Source of the DNA: MED-G17 sp963991985
GTDB taxonomy: Bacteria > Bacteroidota > Bacteroidia > NS11-12g > UBA9320
Reading direction: 5' to 3'
Assembly: GCA_963991985.1 (NCBI GenBank)
Contig: CAXDRX010000001.1
Location: forward strand, 62,001-126,000
Length of the DNA: 64,000 nt
Of the stretch, positions 56,622 to 64,000 are shown piece after piece. The number at the start of each line of letters is the position of its first letter. The stretch's first letter is position 1. The position numbers were made by a program, and so were the translations under genes. The notes under the pieces are model-generated. The model ran no database searches, was not told where the DNA came from, and was given only the letters and a program-made list of their open reading frames with translations.

Positions 56622-57467
56622 ATGAGATTGGCCAGCATCCATACAGGATATTTCAAACTTGACGGTGGCGCTATGTTTGGTACCGTTCCAAAAGTTATTT
56701 GGAATAAATTAAACCCCGCTGACGAAAAAAATCTGTGCGCTTGGGCGATGCGTTGTTTGTTTGTTGAAGAGGGCAATAGGCGAATATTGATTGACACGGG
56801 GATCGGAAACAAACAAAGTCAAAAATTTTACAGCCATTATCATTTGCATGGGGACCAATCATTGCAAAGCAGTTTACATTCTGAAGGAATAAGCTTTGAA
56901 GACATTACGGATATTATTTTCACTCATTTACATTTTGATCACTGTGGTGGTGCTTTAAAATGGAATTCAGGAAAAACGCTTCTCGAACCTGTTTTTCCGA
57001 ATGCTCGATATTGGGTACATAAAGAACACTGGTTGCACGCCATCAACCCAAACCCCAGAGAGAAAGCCTCATTTTTAGATGAGAATATTCATCCCTTGAA
57101 AGCAAGTGGTCAATTGAATTTTATTACGGATGACTTAAATTTTTCGGAAAACATATCTTTTCTTGTTGCTGACGGACATACGGAAAAAATGATATTACCT
57201 AAAATAAATTATCAAAACAAAACCCTCTTATTTTGCGCGGATCTAATACCCTCTTCCGCACATGTCCCTGTAAACTATGTAATGGGATACGATATAAGAC
57301 CACTGAAGAGGATGGAAGAATGTAATTTATTTTTGGAACAAGCCATCAAAGAAGATTGGGTGCTTTTTTTCGAACATGACCCGATTCATGAATGCGGAAA
57401 AGCAAAATCAACTGAAAAAGGACCAAGATTGGACCAAACTTTTCCTTTGTCCGATTTTATCGCTTAG
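56622..57467 (+). CDS. MBL-fold metallo-hydrolase
   Basis: A 281-residue enzyme with the metal-binding motif FTHLHFDHCGGAL, a further His in VADGHTEKM and the acidic ligand in FCADLIPSSAHV. RILIDTGIGNKQSQKF precedes the first motif. The pattern fits the AHL-lactonase/AttM-like or general MBL hydrolase group, but the substrate cannot be assigned. Its last 11 bases overlap the convergent outer-membrane protein gene. Confidence 0.8.
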   Translation: MRLASIHTGYFKLDGGAMFGTVPKVIWNKLNPADEKNLCAWAMRCLFVEEGNRRILIDTGIGNKQSQKFYSHYHLHGDQSLQSSLHSEGISFEDITDIIFTHLHFDHCGGALKWNSGKTLLEPVFPNARYWVHKEHWLHAINPNPREKASFLDENIHPLKASGQLNFITDDLNFSENISFLVADGHTEKMILPKINYQNKTLLFCADLIPSSAHVPVNYVMGYDIRPLKRMEECNLFLEQAIKEDWVLFFEHDPIHECGKAKSTEKGPRLDQTFPLSDFIA

Positions 57468-58209
57468 GCAAGATTAAATAGCTTAAGCCAGAACTTAGCA
57501 AATTACTTCTTTCACCATCGATATCCGCAGAATTGGCATAAGAAAAATCTAGTTGCATATTTTCGTTTACAAGGTAGGTAAAACCAGAGTGGAGGAAACG
57601 TTTTTGATATTGATTAAAATCCAGTTCTCCTTTAAACTCAATAAAAAAAGACCATTTATCATTAATTGCATCTACAAAAGAAATGGTTGCAAAAGCAATA
57701 TCTTCCATTGAATTTCTAGCCTGGTATACCAGATTATAACCCACAGACCAATGTTTTCCTATGACACTACTTCCCAAGAGACCAATCAAGTAATTGTTGT
57801 AATAATAAGATCTACTGAAATCATCCGTTGGCAGCACCCAATGGCCCATCAATCCAAATTGTGTGACATCTCCTTTTTCTTTGAAAGCATATTTAAAACC
57901 AATTTCAAAATTATTCAAACCAGAACGTCGCAAATTGGGAGTGTTATTTGACCGTAAGACACTATTATTGATAAACATTCTCAATTCCAATTTATCATTT
58001 ATTCCCGACCTAAGCAATACATTTGGCATACTCCAATCTAAGGGTGAGAAGCTATTGTTTTGAGATACGCGCGCAATGCCCGATTCCAGCTGGTAAGATC
58101 CTCGAGGAACCACCATGGCAGACTCCGTAAAATCTGGTCGATCTGTAATGATTTGGGCAGAAACAAAAATCGGAGCTAAAAGAATTACGATATTTAATAT
58201 TCTTCTCAT
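57457..58209 (-). CDS. Predicted outer-membrane protein (phenol MetA-degradation/transporter-like barrel)
   Basis: A 250-residue protein with a signal peptide ending in VSAQ at residue 19. The mature start IITDRPDFTESAMVVPRGSYQLESG is the hallmark of a common Bacteroidota beta-barrel family related to the Phenol_MetA_deg group. The rest is regular alternating strands (FEIGFKYAFKEKG, GFTYLVNENMQLDFSYA). Function unknown; small-molecule transport is often annotated without proof. A TAGTTTG box lies 19 bases before the ATG. It is divergent from malic enzyme. Confidence 0.75.
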   Translation of the reverse strand: MRRILNIVILLAPIFVSAQIITDRPDFTESAMVVPRGSYQLESGIARVSQNNSFSPLDWSMPNVLLRSGINDKLELRMFINNSVLRSNNTPNLRRSGLNNFEIGFKYAFKEKGDVTQFGLMGHWVLPTDDFSRSYYYNNYLIGLLGSSVIGKHWSVGYNLVYQARNSMEDIAFATISFVDAINDKWSFFIEFKGELDFNQYQKRFLHSGFTYLVNENMQLDFSYANSADIDGERSNLLSSGLSYLILPKR

Positions 58210-58261
58210 CTTCGTTGATTAATTGCCTCAAACTAACAATAATATTTACTTAGAATCTATT

Positions 58262-58268
58262 TAATTTG
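58262..58268 (+). promoter_or_regulatory. -7-like box TAATTTG before malic enzyme
   Basis: TA-A-TTTG ends 6 bases before the ATG at 58275 and overlaps an alternative TTG start at 58266, which supports the ATG. Confidence 0.3.
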
Positions 58269-58274
58269 CTTCTT

Positions 58275-60533
58275 ATGCCATCCTTCCAAAAAGAAGCCTT
58301 GGATTACCATGCCAAGAGCAAACCAGGAAAAATTGAGGTGATACCTACAAAACCGACACAGACTCAAAAAGATTTGTCCCTCGCATATTCTCCGGGTGTT
58401 GCTGAGCCTTGTTTGGAAATTGAAAAAAATCCTGAGGATGTTTACCAATATACAAGCAAGGGAAACCTGGTGGGTGTCATCTCAAATGGAACAGCTGTCC
58501 TTGGCCTTGGAGACCTCGGACCGGAAGCATCTAAGCCAGTAATGGAAGGTAAAGGGGTGCTGTTTAAAGTTTTTGCAGATATCGATGTTTTTGATATCGA
58601 AGTTGACAAGAAAGATATAGATGGTTTTGTTGAAACAGTCAAAGCCATTTCTCCCACTTTTGGTGGAATTAATTTAGAAGATATTGGTGCGCCTGAAAGC
58701 TTTGAAATTGAAAGACGACTCAAAGAAGAGACCGACATCCCGATTATGCATGACGATCAACACGGAACGGCAATCATCACAGGCGCAGGTCTTTTGAATG
58801 CACTAAAATTGGTTGATAAAAAAATAGGAAATGTTAAGGTGATTGTAAATGGGGCAGGCGCTTCGGCCATGGCTTCTGCAAAGCTTTTTTTGTCATTGGG
58901 AGTAAAAAAACAAAATTTATGGATGCTCGATCGCACTGGTTTGATCACAAAAAGCAGAAAGGATTTAGACCAATACAAATCATTTTTTGCAGTTGACGAA
59001 AAAGATCAGACTTTGGAAGATGCACTTTTTGAGGCGGACGTATTCGTTGGTCTTTCCGTCGGAAATATTCTTGCGGCTGAATGGCTCCATAAGATGAATA
59101 AAGATCCTATTGTATTTGCCCTTGCCAATCCTGATCCCGAAATAGATTATCAAAAAGCGATTAGCACGCGTGAGGATATCATAATGGCTACAGGACGCTC
59201 CGACCATCCCAATCAGGTAAATAATGTGCTGGGTTTCCCATTTATCTTTCGTGGAGCACTCGATGTTCGAGCCAAAGGGATAAACGAGGAAATGAAGATA
59301 GCTGCCGTGCATGCACTGGCAGAATTGACCCACGAGCCGGTTCCCGAAATTGTAACGCAAGCCTATGGTTTGCAACAACTAACTTTTGGAAAAGATTATT
59401 TGATTCCAAAACCAATTGATCCAAGACTAATTACTGCCGTTGCTCCAGCAGTTGCACAAGCGGCTATGGAGAGCGGGATAGCAAGATTAGAGATAACAGA
59501 CTGGGGAAAATACAAAACAGATTTACGCAAGCGAATGGGGTTGGACAATAAATTCATTCAAAAGATCAGTACTATCGCCAAAAAACATCCAAAAAGAATT
59601 GCTTTCTGTGAAGGTGACCACCCAAGTATTTTGCAAGCTGCCGCCGAAATGATGTCCCAAGGGAGTGTGGAACCAATCCTATTGGGTAAGAAACAGAAAA
59701 TAGAATCCTTAATAGATGAACTGAATCTTGAGATGCCCTATGTGCCTATCATAGATCCATTGAAAGAATTTGAACGAAGAAAGAAATATGCAGAATTGCT
59801 TTACCAAAAAAGAAAAAGAAAAGGAATCACTCGGGATGATGCCGTCAAACTAATGCGTCATAGAAATTACTTCGCAAATGCTATGATGGCCAACGAAGAA
59901 GTGGATGTAGTAATATCAGGGCTTACCAAAAACTACCCAAGTGCGGTGAGTCCAGCCCTGCAACTAACAGGACTTGAGGAAGGTTTGGAAAGAGTGGCAG
60001 GGATGTATGCCATGGTCAGCAAAAGAGGACCTCTCTTTTTTGCGGATACGACCATAAACATCAATCCGTCATGGCAAGACTTGGTCAACATAGCCTTGTT
60101 GACCCACAAAACCGTCAAAAGATTAGGTTACCAACCAATTATTGCGATTGTTAGCTATACCAATTTTGGTTCTGCCAAAGGAGAAACGCCTGAAAAAGTT
60201 CAAAAAGCCATTGCCTATTTGCATAAAAATCATCCTGAGCTTACAATCGATGGAGATTTACAAGCCAATATTGCGCTTGACCAAGGTCTTAGAGATGACA
60301 TTTTTCCTTTTAATAAACTCTGTGGCAAAGAGGTAAACACACTCATATTTCCTAATCTGGCAGCAGGAAACATCGCGTACAAATTGGTTTCTAGTACGGG
60401 ACCAACGGAGGCCTTGGGACCAATTCTTATGGGATTTAAAAAATCCGTGCATGTTTTACAACTGGGCAGTTCCGTTAGGGAAATCATTAATATGGTAAAC
60501 TTGGCGATTGTAGATGCTCATAACAAAGCTTAA
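58275..60533 (+). CDS. maeB: Malic enzyme fused to a phosphotransacetylase-like domain (MaeB type)
   Basis: A 752-residue two-domain protein. Residues about 1-410 are malic enzyme: SLAYSPGVAEPCLEI, the catalytic region GGINLEDIGAPESFEIE, IPIMHDDQHGTAII and the Rossmann motif VNGAGASAMASA. Residues about 430-750 are a phosphate acetyltransferase-like domain, which in MaeB proteins binds acetyl-CoA and regulates rather than catalyses. The enzyme decarboxylates malate to pyruvate, usually with NADP. ATG at 58275 was preferred to TTG at 58266. A GNAT gene follows after 15 bases. Confidence 0.93.
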   Translation: MPSFQKEALDYHAKSKPGKIEVIPTKPTQTQKDLSLAYSPGVAEPCLEIEKNPEDVYQYTSKGNLVGVISNGTAVLGLGDLGPEASKPVMEGKGVLFKVFADIDVFDIEVDKKDIDGFVETVKAISPTFGGINLEDIGAPESFEIERRLKEETDIPIMHDDQHGTAIITGAGLLNALKLVDKKIGNVKVIVNGAGASAMASAKLFLSLGVKKQNLWMLDRTGLITKSRKDLDQYKSFFAVDEKDQTLEDALFEADVFVGLSVGNILAAEWLHKMNKDPIVFALANPDPEIDYQKAISTREDIIMATGRSDHPNQVNNVLGFPFIFRGALDVRAKGINEEMKIAAVHALAELTHEPVPEIVTQAYGLQQLTFGKDYLIPKPIDPRLITAVAPAVAQAAMESGIARLEITDWGKYKTDLRKRMGLDNKFIQKISTIAKKHPKRIAFCEGDHPSILQAAAEMMSQGSVEPILLGKKQKIESLIDELNLEMPYVPIIDPLKEFERRKKYAELLYQKRKRKGITRDDAVKLMRHRNYFANAMMANEEVDVVISGLTKNYPSAVSPALQLTGLEEGLERVAGMYAMVSKRGPLFFADTTININPSWQDLVNIALLTHKTVKRLGYQPIIAIVSYTNFGSAKGETPEKVQKAIAYLHKNHPELTIDGDLQANIALDQGLRDDIFPFNKLCGKEVNTLIFPNLAAGNIAYKLVSSTGPTEALGPILMGFKKSVHVLQLGSSVREIINMVNLAIVDAHNKA

Positions 60534-60548
60534 TACAAAACTAAACTT

Positions 60549-60986
60549 ATGGAGATTGATTTTTTTGCATCCCGGTGGGGCTCATCAAGCCAATTAGAAT
60601 CTATAAGACTGCGCGAAAATGTGCTGAGAAGACCTTTAGGTTTAGCTTTTTCAACTGAAGAGCTAATGGAGGAACGTGACCAACACCATTTGATTGCGCA
60701 AATAAAAAAACATGTCGTTGGCATCTTGATCCTATCTCCACTAAATCGGAATGAAATAAAGATGAGGCAAGTAGCCATTCATCCAAGTTATCAAAACAAA
60801 GGAATTGGCAGCCAATTGGTTCTTTTTGCTGAAGAATATGCAATGAATTTATGCTTTCCAAAAATCACTTTACATGCTCGTAAAACAGCATTCAATTTTT
60901 ATCAAAAATTAAAATATCAGACAAACAAAAAACCTTTTTTGGAGGTTGGAATTCCTCACTATTTGATGTGGAAAATTTTAATTTGA
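60549..60986 (+). CDS. GNAT family N-acetyltransferase
   Basis: A 145-residue acetyl-CoA-dependent acetyltransferase. The acetyl-CoA-binding motif A is MRQVAIHPSYQNKGIGSQLVLFAEEYA (Q-x-x-G-x-G). The N-terminal WGSSSQLESIRLRENVLRRPLG resembles the ElaA/YjcF-like group. Acceptor unknown. It follows malic enzyme by 15 bases and is likely co-transcribed. The 112 bases after it are almost pure AT and lead to the next promoter. Confidence 0.85.
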   Translation: MEIDFFASRWGSSSQLESIRLRENVLRRPLGLAFSTEELMEERDQHHLIAQIKKHVVGILILSPLNRNEIKMRQVAIHPSYQNKGIGSQLVLFAEEYAMNLCFPKITLHARKTAFNFYQKLKYQTNKKPFLEVGIPHYLMWKILI

Positions 60987-61086
60987 CGTATAAAACATAA
61001 TTTAATATTACTTCATAATATATTCATTTTCAATAAATTATACCTAAAAAAATATCCAAGCTAAATTAGACTATATACATTATAAC

Positions 61087-61094
61087 TATTTTTG
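61087..61094 (+). promoter_or_regulatory. -7 box TATTTTTG before the exonuclease gene
   Basis: Exact TAnnTTTG, 4 bases before the ATG at 61099, within a 112-base AT-rich gap. Confidence 0.4.
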
Positions 61095-61098
61095 AGCT

Positions 61099-61866
61099 AT
61101 GCCCGATTTACAACTACACAGGCCTTTAATAATATTCGATTTGGAAACCACCGGACTCAACATTCAAAAAGACCGGATTGTCGAAATTTGCTGCATAAAA
61201 GTAGAAGTTAATGGAGAGGAATCCATTATGCATGAAATCGTCAATCCTGGCATCCCCATTCCAGAAGAAGTAAGCAGAATTCACGGCATCTCCGACGAAC
61301 ACGTAAAAGAAAAGCCTAGTTTTCAAAAATTAGCCCCGTCACTAAACCAATTTATTGGCAATTCTGATTTCGCTGGTTTCAATAGCAATAAATTTGACTT
61401 CCCCATTTTGGTAGAAGAATTTTATAGATCGGGGATAGATTTTGAAACAGAAAACAGAAAATTTCTTGATGCGCAAAGAATTTATCATTTGAAAGAGCCG
61501 CGAAACCTAAGCGCTGCATATTCTTTTTATTGTGAAAAAAAATTGGAAAATGCCCACAGTGCAAAAGCGGATACCTTGGCCACGTGGGAAGTAATTAAAG
61601 CTCAAATGAAAAAATACAAAGACCTACCCAATACCATCGAAAAGATTCATGAATTAACAGGGCAAAATCGTATGGTAGATTTGGCAGGGAGGATTCAAAA
61701 AAATTCTAAAAATGAAATCATTTTTGGTTTTGGGAAATATAAAGACAAGATCGTCCATGAAATTTTTACCAAAGATCCAGAATATTATAATTGGATGATG
61801 CGAAGCGATTTTCCGGAAAATACTAAGCGAGTCATTACGCGAATAAAATTAGAAAAAATTCATTAA
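61099..61866 (+). CDS. 3'-5' exonuclease, DnaQ/ExoX-like
   Basis: A 255-residue DEDDh exonuclease. Exo I is FDLETTGL (Asp14, Glu16), Exo II is FAGFNSNKFDFPIL and Exo III is AHSAKADTLATW with the catalytic His and Asp. The C-terminal segment FGFGKYKDKIVHEIFTKDPEYYNWM matches the small ExoX C-terminal domain. It degrades DNA ends from the 3' side in repair or proofreading. hutH follows 10 bases later. Confidence 0.88.
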   Translation: MPDLQLHRPLIIFDLETTGLNIQKDRIVEICCIKVEVNGEESIMHEIVNPGIPIPEEVSRIHGISDEHVKEKPSFQKLAPSLNQFIGNSDFAGFNSNKFDFPILVEEFYRSGIDFETENRKFLDAQRIYHLKEPRNLSAAYSFYCEKKLENAHSAKADTLATWEVIKAQMKKYKDLPNTIEKIHELTGQNRMVDLAGRIQKNSKNEIIFGFGKYKDKIVHEIFTKDPEYYNWMMRSDFPENTKRVITRIKLEKIH

Positions 61867-61876
61867 TCATATTCCA

Positions 61877-63328
61877 ATGAAAATAATTGATAGGCAACCT
61901 TTTCAAATTCAAGACTTGGACCTTTGGCTTAAAGACAAAATTGGTTTGGCCGAGGAACAAAAACAAAAAATCATAGAAAACCACAATTTTTTATTAACCA
62001 AAGTAAAAGAAAACAAACCGATTTATGGTGTTAATACAGGATTTGGTGCTTTGTGCGATACTTTGATTTCCACCGAAGACTTAAGTAAGCTTCAAGAAAA
62101 ACTGATTCAATCCCACGCGGTGGGTGTTGGAGCTGTACTGCCCAAGAAAATAAGCAAGACAATGTTGCTTTTTAAAATAATAGGGCTGGCAAAAGGTTAT
62201 TCTGGTGTAAGCATTCAACTAATTGAAAAACTCATACACCTATACAATACAGACCTTATACCTATAGTATATGAACAGGGATCTCTTGGCGCTTCGGGTG
62301 ACTTGGCGCCCTTAGCTCACCTTGCATTGCCCATCATTGGGGAAGGGAAATTATGGTATGGAGAAGACATCAAAGAGGCCAAAGACTTAGCATTTGAATC
62401 TTTAAAATTACATCCGAAAGAAGGTTTAGCGCTAATCAATGGTACTCAATTTATGTCCGCACATGGGGCAATTGTTATTCACAAAGCCAATCAACTTTTT
62501 CAAAAAGCATTGACCATCGCTTGTCTTTCTTTGGAAGCATTCCAAGCCAGCCAGACACCGTTTTATGCTGTCAATCACCAGATAAGGCCACACAATGGAC
62601 AAAAATATGTTGCCAATAAAATTTTGGAATTGTTATCAGATTCTAAACTTTTTAAATCTGAAAAAAACACGGTTCAAGACCCATACAGTTTTCGTTGTAT
62701 TCCTCAAGTACTGGGTGCGTCATGGGATGCGATTCAACACGTCGAAAGTATTTTCTCGATAGAAATTAATTCGGTAACAGACAATCCCAACATATTTGAA
62801 AAGGAAAATGCTATCTATTCTGCAGGCAATTTTCATGGCCAACCGCTTTCCATTTCTTTGGACTACCTGGCCATTGCACTTGCAGAAATTGGAAGCATTT
62901 CGGAACGAAGAAGCTATAAATTACTGAATGGCCTGCGCAATTTGCCGCCCTTTCTGATACCCAAGCCTGGTTTGGACAGTGGTTATATGATTTTACAATA
63001 TACTGCCGCTAGTTTGGTGAGCCAAAATAAACAATTGTGCACCCCCTCAAGTGTTGACACAATCGATAGTTCCAACGGGCAAGAAGACCATGTGAGCATG
63101 GGAGCAAATGCGGCAACTAAGGTTCTTAGAGTTTTGAAAAACTTAGAACATATTCTATCCATAGAATATCTGTTGGCTTGCCAAGCCATTGACTTTAGGG
63201 AAACCAAAAACATGGGTACTGCAACAGAACATTTGTATCAACAACTCAGGGCCAAAATCCCTTTTGCCGAGGAAGATCGACTATTTGAGAAGGACATGAT
63301 TTATGCCCACGGCATTGTGACCCATTAA
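61877..63328 (+). CDS. hutH: Histidine ammonia-lyase
   Basis: A 483-residue lyase converting histidine to urocanate and ammonia. The self-forming MIO cofactor triad Ala139-Ser140-Gly141 is in GSLGASGDLAPLAH, and YGVNTGFGALCDTLI is the family N-terminal signature. It is slightly shorter than the usual 500-510 residues, trimmed at the C-terminus. No other hut genes are visible, so a tyrosine or phenylalanine ammonia-lyase relative is possible, though the His-type pattern is the best fit. It is convergent with secDF, 9 bases apart. Confidence 0.88.
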   Translation: MKIIDRQPFQIQDLDLWLKDKIGLAEEQKQKIIENHNFLLTKVKENKPIYGVNTGFGALCDTLISTEDLSKLQEKLIQSHAVGVGAVLPKKISKTMLLFKIIGLAKGYSGVSIQLIEKLIHLYNTDLIPIVYEQGSLGASGDLAPLAHLALPIIGEGKLWYGEDIKEAKDLAFESLKLHPKEGLALINGTQFMSAHGAIVIHKANQLFQKALTIACLSLEAFQASQTPFYAVNHQIRPHNGQKYVANKILELLSDSKLFKSEKNTVQDPYSFRCIPQVLGASWDAIQHVESIFSIEINSVTDNPNIFEKENAIYSAGNFHGQPLSISLDYLAIALAEIGSISERRSYKLLNGLRNLPPFLIPKPGLDSGYMILQYTAASLVSQNKQLCTPSSVDTIDSSNGQEDHVSMGANAATKVLRVLKNLEHILSIEYLLACQAIDFRETKNMGTATEHLYQQLRAKIPFAEEDRLFEKDMIYAHGIVTH

Positions 63329-63337
63329 AACTGAATA

Positions 63338-64000
63338 CTACTTTTTGTTTTTTCTTTCTTCCCCCTCAATGTCAACAACCACTGGGGTTGCAATGCCTAC
63401 AGAAGAATAGGTCCCTACCAAAATTCCAACCAAAAGGGCAAAAGTGAACCCTTTTAAACCTTCGCCACCAAATAAAAACAAAATCAGTACAACTAGTAGA
63501 GTAGTAAATGAAGTCACTACTGTTCTACTCAATGTTGCATTGATGGAATTATTGATTACCACAGCAGTTTGCTTTTCATGTTTGTGAAGACCTAAAAATT
63601 CTCTTACTCTATCAAACACAACCACTGTATCATTGATTGAATACCCTACAACAGTAAGAATGGCTGCAATGAAGGCTTGATCAATGTCCAATGGAAACGG
63701 CACAATACCTTTTAGTAATGAATATATTGAGAAAACGATAAGAATATCGTGAAAAAGCGCAGCAGTTGCACCCAGCCCAAAACCTACCTTTCTGAACCTC
63801 AAAACAATGTAAACAAACATCCCAACCAACGATAAAATGATGGCTGTAGTGCTTGCATTTCTTGTATCATTTGCTATAGTTGGACCTACTTTACTTTCTG
63901 ACAATATACTTTCATTTGTACCCTTAAATTTGGACAAAGCCTTTACAACGGTTGCTTTCACTTCATCAGAAAGTGTTTCGCCCTTGTCGTTAATTCTGTA
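63338..64000 (-). CDS. secDF: SecDF protein-export protein, C-terminal (SecF) part, 5' end cut off
   Basis: The visible 220 residues are the SecF-type end of a SecD-SecF protein. They include a short periplasmic part and five membrane helices; VGPTIANDTRNASTTAI (the SecF start of the membrane domain), ILTVVGYSINDTVVVFDRVRE and TLSRTVVTSFTTLLVVLILF are diagnostic. SecDF uses the proton gradient to pull proteins through SecYEG. In Bacteroidota SecD and SecF are usually fused; the frame is open to the window edge, consistent with that, but the fusion cannot be seen here. Confidence 0.88.
   Translation of the reverse strand, partial: YRINDKGETLSDEVKATVVKALSKFKGTNESILSESKVGPTIANDTRNASTTAIILSLVGMFVYIVLRFRKVGFGLGATAALFHDILIVFSIYSLLKGIVPFPLDIDQAFIAAILTVVGYSINDTVVVFDRVREFLGLHKHEKQTAVVINNSINATLSRTVVTSFTTLLVVLILFLFGGEGLKGFTFALLVGILVGTYSSVGIATPVVVDIEGEERKNKK

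Overview
This is a compact, AT-rich stretch of a Bacteroidota chromosome. The evidence is a set of type IX secretion (T9SS) genes (gldJ, a porP/sprF homologue, porU, porV, porQ), phylum-typical families (DUF3822, DUF3098), the purH-mreB-mreC-mreD-mrdA-rodA block, the porQ-cmk neighbourhood, and TAnnTTTG promoter -7 boxes in place of TATAAT. A Saprospiria/Chitinophagia-type lineage would fit, but nothing here fixes the class. I see no tRNA, rRNA, insertion sequence, prophage or CRISPR array. No intergenic gap exceeds about 230 bases, and several convergent genes overlap at their tails.

Layout. 1-6.2 kb: the end of paaN, a small membrane protein, DUF3822, rsmD, coaD, a Nudix hydrolase, pyrE, ahcY and a bacilliredoxin. 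6.2-13.5 kb: a T9SS island, with porP-like and gldJ leftward and porU-porV rightward. 13.5-20.5 kb: gdhA, a TonB-dependent receptor, a beta-barrel protein, a cold-shock protein with a small basic partner, a rhodanese, a small MORN-like exported protein, uppP and DUF3098. 20.6-26.6 kb: leuS, an inositol-phosphatase-like gene and an RND/MMPL exporter. 26.6-33.5 kb: the leftward purH and rod-shape operon. 33.6-42.3 kb: rocD with a methyltransferase, then leftward sodium symporter, lon, porQ, cmk and marC. 42.4-50.7 kb: a lipoprotein, pfkA, a membrane glycosyltransferase, gyrB, and an EVE-pyrR-pyrB-ansA operon. 50.8-64 kb: rpsA, an MBL hydrolase, lpdA, serS, a second MBL enzyme, an outer-membrane protein, malic enzyme, a GNAT, an exonuclease, hutH and the end of secDF.

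The genes form coherent modules: T9SS export and cell-surface attachment, cell-wall elongation (mreBCD, PBP2, RodA, UppP), pyrimidine synthesis (pyrE; pyrR-pyrB with an asparaginase that makes the aspartate PyrB uses), and amino-acid catabolism (gdhA, rocD, hutH, ahcY).

The most unusual signals are regulatory. A TA-N(1-2)-TT(T/C)G box lies only 4-9 bases before the start codon of about a dozen genes, which suggests many leaderless mRNAs. rpsA is the contrast: it has a strong Shine-Dalgarno sequence, a TTG start and an extra C-terminal helix-hairpin-helix domain. cmk has an intact P-loop but no ATG, GTG, TTG or CTG ahead of it. A porP/sprF homologue carries a nine-G tract typical of slippage-prone contingency loci. 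No single undescribed multi-gene system is evident; the best leads are these expression signals.
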